A stretch of DNA of 61,130 nt from an uncultured Oscillospiraceae bacterium (GTDB taxonomy: Bacteria; Bacillota; Clostridia; Oscillospirales; Oscillospiraceae). The notes below the pieces were generated by a model. It was not told the DNA's origin. It saw nothing but the letters and a program-made list of their open reading frames with translations, and ran no database searches. The position numbers and the translations under genes are program-made. The stretch is from positions 1 to 61,130 of the forward strand of contig CANQRQ010000015.1 in NCBI GenBank assembly GCA_947626315.1. Direction: 5' to 3'. Shown here one piece after another: positions 44,993 to 52,691 of this stretch (position 1 is its first letter; the number at the start of each line of letters is the position of its first letter).

Positions 44993-45751
44993 TCAGGGGT
45001 TGACCGGGTTCGGGCGGTAGCCTCCGTCCACGCAGAGGACGGCCCCGGTGATGTACCGGGCCATGTCCGAGGCCAGGAACAAAATGGCGTCCGCCACGTC
45101 CTCCGCCTCCCCCATCCGCCGGAGGGGGATGCTGTCGGCAAAGGTCTTCCGGGCCCGGTCGCTGAGCATGCCCACCATTTCGGTGTTGATCACCCCGGGG
45201 GCCACGGAGTTGACCCGCACGTTCCAGGGGGCCAGCTCGCTGGCCAGGGACTTGGTGAGCCCGATCACCGCCGCCTTGGAAGCGGGATAGGGGCAGCCCA
45301 TGCCGGAGCCGTACAGCCCGGTGACTGAGGAAGTGTTGACGATTACGCCGTGCTTTTGCTTTTTGAAAACTGCCGCGGCAAATTTGCAGAAGTTGAAGGC
45401 CCCCTTGACATTGATATCCATCACCCGGTCAAACTCCTCGTCGCCGATGCGGGTGACCGGGCTGGAGCAGGAGACCCCCGCATTGTTCACCACGATATCC
45501 ACCTTGCCGAAGCGCGCCAGCGTCTGGTCGAACACGGCCTTCACATCCGCGGCGCTGCGCACGTCGCACTGGCAGCCCAGAAACTGGGAGCCGGCGGCCT
45601 CCACGAGCCTCTTCAGCTCCTCCATCCTGTCCACCCGGATGTCCACGCCCACGATTTTCGCCCCGTTCCGGCTGAACAGCTCCGCGGTTTTGCGGCCAAT
45701 GCCGGAATTGACCCCCGTAATGACCGCGACCTTATCCAGCAAAAGCTCCAT
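44993..45751 (-). CDS. baiA: BaiA-type 3alpha-hydroxysteroid dehydrogenase
   Basis: A 252-residue classical SDR. TGVNSGIG, NNAG, catalytic Ser142, Tyr155 and Lys159 (YPASK) are complete; Asp37 at the end of beta-2 (VGVDIR) predicts NAD use. INVKGAFNF, the NTSSVTGLYGS element, ASKAAVIGLTKSL and the ending DGGYRP are close to C. scindens BaiA2. Start ATG 45751 has GGAG 6 bases upstream; an earlier ATG is less well placed. Should oxidise the 3alpha-hydroxyl of CoA-activated bile acids and reduce it again at the end. Heads the baiA-baiH unit, divergent from baiCD-baiE. Confidence 0.84.
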   Translation of the reverse strand: MELLLDKVAVITGVNSGIGRKTAELFSRNGAKIVGVDIRVDRMEELKRLVEAAGSQFLGCQCDVRSAADVKAVFDQTLARFGKVDIVVNNAGVSCSSPVTRIGDEEFDRVMDINVKGAFNFCKFAAAVFKKQKHGVIVNTSSVTGLYGSGMGCPYPASKAAVIGLTKSLASELAPWNVRVNSVAPGVINTEMVGMLSDRARKTFADSIPLRRMGEAEDVADAILFLASDMARYITGAVLCVDGGYRPNPVNP

Positions 45752-45812
45752 GATACGCTCCATTCTGCCGCAAAAGCGGCCCAAGTTATCACATGACGTT
45801 CCTTATGATTTT

Positions 45813-45842
45813 ATTATAGGGCATGTGTGAATTTTATGTCAC
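45813..45842 (-). promoter_or_regulatory. Promoter of baiA-baiH
   Basis: On the minus strand GTGACA (45842-45837) and TATAAT (45818-45813), 18-base spacer. Confidence 0.6.
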
Positions 45843-46141
45843 TCAAATTCCCCTCTAAACAGTCATTACCCCCGCAAAAAAGCTGAATTTTTTATGCTAT
45901 GAAATCGGCCAAATATTCAGGATTTACTAACCGGTTTTCCCCCTCTGTCTGTGGAAAAAGCCTGATATTTCGGGAAAAAACGTCCTTCCGGGCGGGGAAG
46001 GAGCTCCCCTCCCCGCTCCCTTCTTCGCCCCTTTGCGCGCTTCCCTCTCCCGCGGTTCTGTTTTTCTACGTTTTTTTCAAGCTTCTCCGGGCTCCGGACC
46101 TCCCGTTTTATACATTTTGCCATAAGCCTTTCAACTTTTGA

Positions 46142-46163
46142 TACAAAAAATTCGTTTTTTGTA
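46142..46163 (+). repeat. Hairpin with TTCG loop in the bai control region
   Basis: TACAAAAAA (46142-46150) and TTTTTTGTA (46155-46163) are perfect complements around TTCG, about 60 bases upstream of the baiCD -10. Operator or weak terminator. Confidence 0.5.
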
Positions 46164-46219
46164 CATCGCATCTGCATAATATCGCAAAATTATTTCCAGC
46201 TGTTTGCCCCTCTACGTGT

Positions 46220-46225
46220 TAGAAT
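46220..46225 (+). promoter_or_regulatory. -10 element of baiCD-baiE
   Basis: TAGAAT with no recognisable -35 at the proper distance, about 100 bases before the start codon; consistent with activation by an AraC-type protein. Confidence 0.45.
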
Positions 46226-46324
46226 TTTGTCATGAAGTTTTCTGCCTTTCTATTCCCACTTATGGTTTTTCCCAAACCAACCAAAACAAACTAAAAAACG
46301 AAGAAAAGGAAGATGGTACAGCTT

Positions 46325-48241
46325 ATGAGTTACGATGCTCTGTTTAGCCCCATTAAGCTCCGCGGCCTGGAGCTGAAGAACCGCATTTTGCTGCCCGGCA
46401 TGAACACCAAGATGGTCAAAAACCGTCACGGTGTCGGCGAAGACGCGGTCGCTTACCATGCGGCCCGCGCGGCCGGCGGCTGCGGACTGAACATGGTGGA
46501 GATCGTCTCCGTCTGCCCCGAGTCCCACGCCCCCCTGTACTTCGGCATGTACACCGATGAAGACGTGGCCGGCATGAAGAAGGTCACCGACGCCATCCAC
46601 GCCGCCGGCGGCAAGGCCGGCGTGCAGGTCTGGCACGGCGGCTTTGTGCCCGAGCAGTTCTTTGACGAGACCAACAAGCTGGAGACCCCCGACACGCTGA
46701 GCGTAGAGGATATCCACCGGATCGTGCGCCAGTTCGGCGAGGCCGCCAAGCGGGTCGTGGACGCCGGCTTTGACACCATGGAGTATCACGCCGCCCACAC
46801 CTACCTGCCCCACGAGTTCCTCAACCCCTACCTGAACACCCGTACCGACGAGTACGGCGGGAGCTTTGAGAACCGCTGCCGCTTCCCCCTGGAGTGCATC
46901 AAGGCCATCCGCGCCAACATGCCCGAGGACATGCCCCTGTTCATGCGGCTGGACGCCATCGACGAGATGATGCCCAAGAACATGAGCGAGGACGAGATCG
47001 TTGAGTTCATCAACCAGGCCGCCGACGCCGGCGTTGACATCGTGGACCTGTCCCGCGGCAACGCCCGCAGCAACGCCACCGTGTACGAGGTCCCGCCCTA
47101 CAACCTGGAGCCCGGCTTCAACATGGAGATCATCGCCCGGGTCAAGGCCCGCGTGAAGATCCCCGTGGCCGGCGTGGGCCGCATCGTCACTCCCGATCTG
47201 GCCAACAAGCTGATCGAGGAGGGCAAGTGCGACATGGTGGCCATCGGCCGCGCCCAGATCACCGACCCCGAGTGGTGCAACAAGGCCAAGGAAGGCCGGG
47301 ACGACGAAATCCGTCAGTGCATCGGCTGCACCCAGGGCTGCTATGACAAGGTCATCGACCCCAACGCCACCCACATCACCTGCACCCGCAACCCCATGGC
47401 CTGCCTGGAGTACAAGGGCCTGAACAAGACCGACACGCCCAAGAACGTGATGATCATCGGCGGCGGCATCGGCGGCATGATGGCGGCCGAGTTCCTGAAG
47501 GCCCGGGGCCACAACCCCACCATTTACGAAGCCTCCGACCATCTGGGCGGCCGCTTCATTCTGGCCGGCAAGGCCCCCAAGAAGCAGGGCTTCACCGCCG
47601 CTGCCGAGTGGGAGGCTAAGGAGTGCGTGCGCATGGGCATCGAGATCAAGACCGGCGTCACCGTGACCCCCGAGATGATCGCCGAGGTCAAGCCCGACCA
47701 TGTGATCGTGGCCATCGGCGCCGAGTACAAAGCGCCCGACATCCCCGGCATTGACGGGGCGGACGTGTACTGCGTGGACGATATCCTCTCCGGCAAGGCC
47801 AAGGCCCACGGCGAGACCCTGGTTCTGGGGGGCGGCGGAGACGGCATCGAGGTCGCTCAGTTCCTGTATGAAGAGGGCTGCGACGTGCGCGTGATGGACA
47901 AGGTCCGCGTCGGCAACGGCACCGGCATGCTGCGCAACATGTTCCTGAATCTGGAGTACACCCCCGATCAGATCAAGCGCAGCAACAAGTCCAACATTCT
48001 CTCCATCGGCGACCACGAGGTTACCTACAAGTTCACCGACAAGTTCAAGAAGACCTCCACCAAGACCCGTCATTTTGACAGCCTGGTTGTGGCCATCGGC
48101 ATCACCTCCCGTCCCACCGAGGCCCTCACCGCCAAGTGCGCGGAGCTGGGCATCCCCTGCGACGTGATCGGCGACGCCAAGGAAGTCCGCATGGGCATCG
48201 ACGCCACCCGCGAGGCCTACGAAGTCGGCACCGCCATCTGA
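46325..48241 (+). CDS. baiCD: Bile-acid NADH:flavin oxidoreductase BaiCD (3-oxo-Delta4 forming)
   Basis: A 638-residue flavoprotein. MSYDALFSPIKLRGLELKNR, LPGMNTKM, WHGGFVPEQFFDETN, MEYHAAHTYLPHEFLNP, the iron-sulfur cysteines Cys332, Cys335, Cys339 and Cys353 (CIGCTQGCYD) and the FAD motif IGGGIGGMMAAEFLKARGHN align with C. scindens BaiCD over the whole length, as I recall. BaiCD oxidises the 3-oxo intermediate to the Delta4 compound and works on 7alpha-hydroxy bile acids. I chose ATG 46325 because BaiCD begins MSY; ATG 46313 is closer to AAAGGAAG and also possible. baiE follows after 37 bases. Confidence 0.92.
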   Translation: MSYDALFSPIKLRGLELKNRILLPGMNTKMVKNRHGVGEDAVAYHAARAAGGCGLNMVEIVSVCPESHAPLYFGMYTDEDVAGMKKVTDAIHAAGGKAGVQVWHGGFVPEQFFDETNKLETPDTLSVEDIHRIVRQFGEAAKRVVDAGFDTMEYHAAHTYLPHEFLNPYLNTRTDEYGGSFENRCRFPLECIKAIRANMPEDMPLFMRLDAIDEMMPKNMSEDEIVEFINQAADAGVDIVDLSRGNARSNATVYEVPPYNLEPGFNMEIIARVKARVKIPVAGVGRIVTPDLANKLIEEGKCDMVAIGRAQITDPEWCNKAKEGRDDEIRQCIGCTQGCYDKVIDPNATHITCTRNPMACLEYKGLNKTDTPKNVMIIGGGIGGMMAAEFLKARGHNPTIYEASDHLGGRFILAGKAPKKQGFTAAAEWEAKECVRMGIEIKTGVTVTPEMIAEVKPDHVIVAIGAEYKAPDIPGIDGADVYCVDDILSGKAKAHGETLVLGGGGDGIEVAQFLYEEGCDVRVMDKVRVGNGTGMLRNMFLNLEYTPDQIKRSNKSNILSIGDHEVTYKFTDKFKKTSTKTRHFDSLVVAIGITSRPTEALTAKCAELGIPCDVIGDAKEVRMGIDATREAYEVGTAI

Positions 48242-48278
48242 GCCATCTGAACCAAATTTCAGGAAAGGACGATTTACC

Positions 48279-48809
48279 ATGACTGTTGAAGAACGCCTGG
48301 AAGCTCTTGAAAAAGAAGTCCAGAGGATGAAGGACATCGAGGCCATCAAGGTCCTCAAGAGCCGCTACTTCCGCGCTCTGGACACCAAGGACTGGGACGC
48401 GCTGGAGAAAACCATGCACCCGGACATCTCCACCTCCTACTCCAACGGCAAGCTGGTGTTCCACGGCCCCAAGGAGATCACCGACTATTTCAAGGAGGTC
48501 CAGCCCCCCACGGAGATCACCCTGCACCAGGGCCACAACCCGGAGATCACCATCGTCAGCGACACCGAGGCTGTCGGCAAGTGGTACCTCCAGGACAACC
48601 TGATCTTTGCCGAGGGCAACCCCTATGAGGGCACTCAGATCCAGGGCTCCGCTATCTACACCGACAAGTATGTGAAGGTGGACGGCGAGTGGCTCATTAT
48701 GGAGACCGGCTATCTGCGGATCTACGAGGAGTCTTTCCAGCGGGACAAGACCCACCGGATCAGCATCAACATGTTCCGGCCCAAGAAAAAGAAAGTCGTA
48801 AAAAAATAA
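48279..48809 (+). CDS. baiE: Bile acid 7alpha-dehydratase BaiE
   Basis: A 176-residue SnoaL/NTF2-like enzyme, the rate-limiting step of 7alpha-dehydroxylation. MTVEERLEALEKEVQ, MKDIEAIKVLKSRYFRALD, TSYSNGKLVFHGPKEITDY and METGYLRIYEE follow C. scindens BaiE closely. Catalytic-site residues known from BaiE are at the same numbers: Tyr30, Asp35, Tyr54 and His83; the arginine of BaiE position 146 is Arg147 here after a one-residue insertion. The C-terminus carries an extra Lys-rich tail (KKKKVVKK). AAAGGA lies 9 bases before the ATG. It forms an operon with baiCD and is followed by a hairpin. Confidence 0.93.
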   Translation: MTVEERLEALEKEVQRMKDIEAIKVLKSRYFRALDTKDWDALEKTMHPDISTSYSNGKLVFHGPKEITDYFKEVQPPTEITLHQGHNPEITIVSDTEAVGKWYLQDNLIFAEGNPYEGTQIQGSAIYTDKYVKVDGEWLIMETGYLRIYEESFQRDKTHRISINMFRPKKKKVVKK

Positions 48810-48820
48810 TCCGCGCAGTC

Positions 48821-48849
48821 TGCCGCCATGCCTTTATGGCATGGCGGCA
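48821..48849 (+). terminator. Hairpin after baiE, probable terminator
   Basis: TGCCGCCATGCC (48821-48832) pairs with GGCATGGCGGCA (48838-48849), 5-base loop; only a weak T-rich tail follows. Confidence 0.65.
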
Positions 48850-48930
48850 TTTCTGCTGTTTGGCTGTTGACAAATTTCCCGTTTATTTTTATAATTTTAA
48901 CCAATTTAACCCTGTTTCGAGGTGTCTCGC

Positions 48931-50013
48931 GTGTTTCACAAGCTCTGTCTGAAAATCTATAAAAAGATCCGGTTCCAGACCTGGTACCGGAAGGCCTACT
49001 ACTATCACCGGCACCGGAAGGCCCTGTATGAGATCATGGCCCGCTTCCGCACGCCGGAGCAGATGGCGGACCGGCGGGCCGTCCGCGCCCTGCGGCGGGA
49101 CATGATCCGCTCCCTGTTCAAATTCGGCTCCTATTACGACGAGTATTTCCTCTTCGGCTATGAGGGGCGGGACGACGAATACCGCGCCTCCTTCATCACC
49201 GAGGGCATCCGCATGAGCTTTTACCCCCGCATGAACGATCCTAAGAACACAAACATGCTGGAAAACAAGTACCTGACCTATAAAAAGTTCCGGGACTGTT
49301 TCAAGCGTGAGATGATATGCGTCCGCGCCCGGGACGAGATCACGCCCCAGGCGGTGGAAGAGTACGCCGCCTTTGCCGCCCGGCATCCGGATTACATTGT
49401 CAAGCCCATTTACGCCGCCTTCGGCAAGGGCGTGCATCTGGACAGCCTGTCCAACTACGCCTCCCCGGAGGAGGCCTACGCGGCCCACCACGAGAAGGGC
49501 GCCGTGCTGGAGGAGATCATCCAACAGGGCGAAGGGATGGCCGTGCTCCATCCCCAGTCCGTCAACACCCTGCGCATCCCCACCGTGGTCCTGAAGGGGG
49601 CGGACGGGCAGCCGGAGGTCCGGCTGTTCCACCCCACCCTCCGGGTGGGCCGGCAGGACAGCCTGGTGGACAATTTCAGCGCCGGCGGCATCAGCGCCCT
49701 GATCGACCCGGAGACCGGCGTCATCTTCACCGACGGGGCGGACAAAAAGGGGCACCGCTACCAGCGCCACCCGGACAGCGGGGTGGTTTTCAAGGGCTTT
49801 CAAATCCCCCGCTGGGAAGAGGCGGCTGCCATGGTCAGGGAGGCCGCCCTCCAGGTCCCCGGGAACCACTACTGCGGCTGGGACCTGGCCCTCAGCCGGG
49901 ACCGGGGCTGGTGCATGGTGGAGGCCAACTGCACCGCCCAGATGGGCGGCATGCAGCTGGTGACCCGGACCGGCCGCCGGCAGGAGCTGGAAGAACTGAT
50001 TGCACAGATGTGA
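48931..50013 (+). CDS. Sugar-transfer-associated ATP-grasp protein (glycan locus, 1)
   Basis: A 360-residue ATP-grasp-like protein. LENKYLTYKKFRDCF, the nucleotide-binding YIVKPIYAAFGKGVHLDSL, VLEEIIQQGEGMAVLHPQSVNTLRIPTV, VDNFSAGGISALID and the metal-binding end CGWDLALSRDRGWCMVEANC match the ATP-grasp family linked to sugar transfer in capsule and wall-glycan loci; it may form amide or ester bonds on a glycan. Start GTG 48931 has GAGG 8 bases upstream. The next gene starts 13 bases after its stop. Three more members lie in this locus. Confidence 0.78.
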   Translation: MFHKLCLKIYKKIRFQTWYRKAYYYHRHRKALYEIMARFRTPEQMADRRAVRALRRDMIRSLFKFGSYYDEYFLFGYEGRDDEYRASFITEGIRMSFYPRMNDPKNTNMLENKYLTYKKFRDCFKREMICVRARDEITPQAVEEYAAFAARHPDYIVKPIYAAFGKGVHLDSLSNYASPEEAYAAHHEKGAVLEEIIQQGEGMAVLHPQSVNTLRIPTVVLKGADGQPEVRLFHPTLRVGRQDSLVDNFSAGGISALIDPETGVIFTDGADKKGHRYQRHPDSGVVFKGFQIPRWEEAAAMVREAALQVPGNHYCGWDLALSRDRGWCMVEANCTAQMGGMQLVTRTGRRQELEELIAQM

Positions 50014-50026
50014 GCGAGGGAAGCAT

Positions 50027-51085
50027 ATGAACGAACAGAAGAAAACACTCCACACCGCCGTGAAGGCCCGGCGGTACATTCGGGATTTCTCCCGGGACCT
50101 GGCGGGAAGGACCGGCCTGGAGCCCAAAGCTCTGGAGCGGGACATTCTCGCCGCGAAAAAGATCAACCATATCTCTCTCAACGAGTATGAGTGGACCGGG
50201 TACTACGCCCTCAGCGAGGCGCAAAAGCGCACGGTCTCCACCCTGTGGACCCGGGCCCAGTTCCGCAAGACCTTTACCGACCGGCGCTACATCTGCCTGC
50301 TGATGAACAAATTCATCTTCTCCCGGGTCTTTGCCGAGTACACCGGCCGCCGCTGCCAGCGCCTGGCGGGCATAACGGCGGAGGACCTGCGCCGCCTGGC
50401 CGGGGAGACGGGCAAGGTGGTGCTCAAGCCCCTCTGCAAGGGCCAGGGCGTTGGCGTCCGGGTCTTTCAGGTCTCCGGCCGGGAGGGGCTCCAGGCCGCC
50501 CTGGACTACGCCCGCCTTTTGGGGGACGGCGTGGCGGAGGAGTATATCCGGCAGCATCCGGTGATGGCCGGGCTGAACCCCGCCGCCGTCAACATCGTCC
50601 GCTTCTACTCCGTCTGCTCCCCTGCCGGGATGTATCTTTTCGCCCCGGTGCTCACGGTGGCCGACGGGCTGGACATCTCCAACGGCTCTCAGGACGCTTT
50701 GACCGCCATGGTGGATATCCGCAGCGGGCTCACTATTTCCGACGCGGTGGATCAGAACAACGTGGTGGACTATCCGGCCCACCCCCTCACCGGCGCGCCC
50801 TTTAAGGGGACCCAGATCCCCTTCTGGGAGGAGGCCCTGGCCCTGCTGGGGCAGGCCGTCCCCCTGGCCGGCAAGATCTCCAACGTGGGCTGGGACGTAG
50901 CCTTCACGGAGGAGGGGCCCCTGATCATCGAGGCCAACACCATTCCCGGCTTCAACACCGCCCAGTACCGGGGCTTCGGCTGGGTGACGGAGGGCTATGG
51001 CTATCAGCCGCTCTTTGACGAGGGCATGACCGGCCGCCCCTTCTCCCCGGAGCCCTATGAGCGGGTCCTGCTGAAGCTTTCATAA
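50027..51085 (+). CDS. Sugar-transfer-associated ATP-grasp protein (glycan locus, 2)
   Basis: A 352-residue paralogue. LMNKFIFSRVFAEYTGRRCQ, VVLKPLCKGQGVGVRVFQVS, VAEEYIRQHPVMAGLNPAAV followed by NIVRFYSV, VVDYPAHPLTGAPFKGTQIP and the terminal NVGWDVAFTEEGPLIIEANT with the acidic metal ligands are present. GAGGG lies 6 bases before ATG 50027. Part of a run of closely spaced genes (9 bases to the acetyltransferase). Substrate unknown; likely a surface-glycan modifier. Confidence 0.78.
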   Translation: MNEQKKTLHTAVKARRYIRDFSRDLAGRTGLEPKALERDILAAKKINHISLNEYEWTGYYALSEAQKRTVSTLWTRAQFRKTFTDRRYICLLMNKFIFSRVFAEYTGRRCQRLAGITAEDLRRLAGETGKVVLKPLCKGQGVGVRVFQVSGREGLQAALDYARLLGDGVAEEYIRQHPVMAGLNPAAVNIVRFYSVCSPAGMYLFAPVLTVADGLDISNGSQDALTAMVDIRSGLTISDAVDQNNVVDYPAHPLTGAPFKGTQIPFWEEALALLGQAVPLAGKISNVGWDVAFTEEGPLIIEANTIPGFNTAQYRGFGWVTEGYGYQPLFDEGMTGRPFSPEPYERVLLKLS

Positions 51086-51094
51086 GGAGACAGC

Positions 51095-51703
51095 ATGAAT
51101 CAAAAGGAAAGAATGCTCAGCGGCCTGCCCTACAAGGCCTGGGAGGACGGGCTGGACGCAGAGCGGGCCGCCTGCAAGGCGCGCATTTATGAATTTAACC
51201 TGCTGCGGCCGGAGGAACAGGACCGGATCCCGGAGCTGCTCAAAAAGCTGCTCGGGAAAACCGGAAAACGCCTCTGGATCGAGCCCCCCTTCCACTGCGA
51301 CTACGGCTGGAACATCGAGGTGGGAGAGAACTTCTACGCCAACTACGGCCTGACCATCCTGGACGTGGGCAAGGTGACTTTTGGCGACAACGTGATGCTC
51401 GCGCCGAACGTGTCCGTCTATGCCGCCGGGCATCCCGTTCACCCGGCCAGCCGGAATTCCGGCTACGAGTACGGGGCCCCCGTCACAGTGGGGAACAACG
51501 TCTGGATCGGCGGCAGCGCGGTGATCCTGCCGGGAGTGACCGTCGGGGACAACGCGGTGATCGGGGCGGGCAGCGTGGTCACGAAGGACGTTCCGGCCAA
51601 TGTGATCGCCGTGGGCAATCCCTGCCGGGTCATCCGGGAGATCACCGATGCGGACAGGAAATTTTACTTTAAGGACCGGGCGTTCGACGTGACGGACTAC
51701 TGA
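51095..51703 (+). CDS. Hexapeptide-repeat sugar O-acetyltransferase (Maa/LacA type)
   Basis: A 202-residue acetyltransferase. The N-terminal MLSGLPYKAWEDGLDAERAA is the maltose acetyltransferase (Mac) domain; left-handed beta-helix repeats follow (GWNIEVGENFYANYGLTILD, GDNVMLAPNVSVYAAGHPVH with the catalytic His, NNVWIGGSAVILPGVTVGDN). It uses acetyl-CoA to acetylate a sugar hydroxyl. AAGGAG lies 6 bases before the ATG. Located between ATP-grasp genes, it may acetylate a glycan unit. Confidence 0.88.
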   Translation: MNQKERMLSGLPYKAWEDGLDAERAACKARIYEFNLLRPEEQDRIPELLKKLLGKTGKRLWIEPPFHCDYGWNIEVGENFYANYGLTILDVGKVTFGDNVMLAPNVSVYAAGHPVHPASRNSGYEYGAPVTVGNNVWIGGSAVILPGVTVGDNAVIGAGSVVTKDVPANVIAVGNPCRVIREITDADRKFYFKDRAFDVTDY

Positions 51704-51745
51704 ATCTATTCTCCGATAAACGAAGGTCCACTTTGGAGTTGTGCT

Positions 51746-52084
51746 ATGAAAAAGCTTCTCTTCTGGCTGGCGGCGTCCGCGCTCGTCATGCTCCTGCTCC
51801 CCTGGCTTGCCGTCACCCTCCTGAAGGGCGTTAACGGCATGGCCGCCTGTCTCGTTTTGTTTTTTGCCCTGAACCCGCTCTATGCGCTTCTGGCCGGGGC
51901 CTGGGCAGGCCTGGACGCGAAGAAGCTGTGGTCTGTTCCGCTTCTCACGGCGCTGTTCTTCCTGGCGGGCACATGGCTGTTTTTTGATATGGGCGAGCCG
52001 GCCTTCATTCTCTACGCGTCGGTCTACCTGCTTCTCGGCGCCGCGGCGATGCTGCTCCCCCGGTTTATAAGGAAAAAACGCTGA
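51746..52084 (+). CDS. Small membrane protein, four helices
   Basis: A 112-residue protein with four predicted helices separated by short loops (LFWLAASALVMLLLPWLAV, ACLVLFFALNPLYALLAGAW, WSVPLLTALFFLAGTWLFF, FILYASVYLLLGAAAMLLP) and a basic end RFIRKKR. I do not recognise a function. It is AT-poorer than the genes that follow. It sits before the 110-bp tandem repeat. Confidence 0.65.
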   Translation: MKKLLFWLAASALVMLLLPWLAVTLLKGVNGMAACLVLFFALNPLYALLAGAWAGLDAKKLWSVPLLTALFFLAGTWLFFDMGEPAFILYASVYLLLGAAAMLLPRFIRKKR

Positions 52085-52406
52085 ATCGTCTCCCCCTGTT
52101 GCCCCGTCCCGGGGCCTGTAGTATAATAGCCGTAGGACGGCTATTATAGATTTTTAAGCCGTTTTTCTCGCCGCTTACGCGGCAACCGAAAAACATGGCT
52201 AAATTATACCATCCCCGCTTCGCGGTTATGGTATAATAGCCGTCAGACGGCTATTATAGATTTTTAAGCCGTTTTTCTCGCCGCTTACGCGGCAACCGAA
52301 AAACATGGCTAAATTATACCATCCCCGCTTCGCGGTTATGGTATAATAGGCTTTGTGAGGCTTTGTGTGTTATCCGCGCGGCAAATCGGGAGTTGTGAGG
52401 ACAAAT
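52085..52406. other. Intergenic region with 110-bp tandem repeat
   Basis: 322 bases without a gene, mostly occupied by the tandem repeat 52121-52350; a short GGCTTTGTG direct repeat (about 52349-52369) and the ribosome site of the next gene follow. Confidence 0.6.
52121..52350. repeat. Tandem 110-bp repeat with internal hairpins
   Basis: Unit 52121-52230 is repeated at 52231-52340 with only two changes (CGTAGGACGG versus CGTCAGACGG), and the first bases recur at 52341-52350. Each unit carries TATAATAGCCGT / ACGGCTATTATA, a TTTTTCTCGCCGC...CCGAAAAA stem, and AAATTATACCAT / ATGGTATAAT. Not CRISPR-like: the copies abut without spacers. Confidence 0.88.
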
Positions 52407-52637
52407 ATGAAAACTCTTAATTGGATTTTGAATATAATCATAGGCACAGCTGTTGGCGTTTTTATCGGGCACGGTATATATGTATTCTGGGATTATAAGG
52501 TGCATCCCGATTTGTATGCCGTGCAGTCTGCACCGTGGTACACAAGCATTTTAGCCGCCGGTATAGAAACGGCTGTCGTTTTGGTTATAGCAATTATCAT
52601 AAAGCTGATCATTCGACAGAAGTTTAAACAGCAATAA
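52407..52637 (+). CDS. Small membrane protein, two helices
   Basis: A 76-residue protein: MKTLNWILNIIIGTAVGVFI starts a first helix, then IYVFWDYKVHPDLYAVQSAP and a second helix (ILAAGIETAVVLVIAIIIKL) with a basic tail. Similar short proteins are widespread in Clostridia without known function. GAGG lies 6 bases before ATG 52407. Its codon usage is more AT-rich than that of neighbouring genes, hinting at acquisition. Confidence 0.72.
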   Translation: MKTLNWILNIIIGTAVGVFIGHGIYVFWDYKVHPDLYAVQSAPWYTSILAAGIETAVVLVIAIIIKLIIRQKFKQQ

Positions 52638-52691
52638 ATCCCCGTTTTTCGGGAAGCGGCTCAAATCGGCGTTTTATGGAGGAGTACAAAG

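Larger units (their letters stand above)
45752..46324. other. Divergent bai control region
   Basis: 573 bases between baiA (minus) and baiCD (plus), the longest gap in the cluster. It holds the baiA promoter (45813-45842), a purine/pyrimidine-biased GC-rich middle (about 45930-46050), an ATTTTGCC box (46114-46121), a hairpin (46142-46163) and the baiCD -10 (46220-46225). Confidence 0.6.

Noticed and set aside
44993-45751. 12alpha- or 7alpha-hydroxysteroid dehydrogenase instead of BaiA
   Set aside because: The catalytic segment and the DGGYRP end are BaiA-like and the gene is coupled to baiH; other specificity cannot be excluded but is not supported by the sequence.
42839-48358. Very long frames antisense to baiH and baiCD (about 700 codons each)
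   Set aside because: The sense strands encode flavoproteins with all cofactor motifs; the antisense products are Gly/Ala/His/Val-rich strings without domains.
52121-52350. Possible CRISPR array
   Set aside because: Two abutting 110-base units without spacers and no cas genes nearby.
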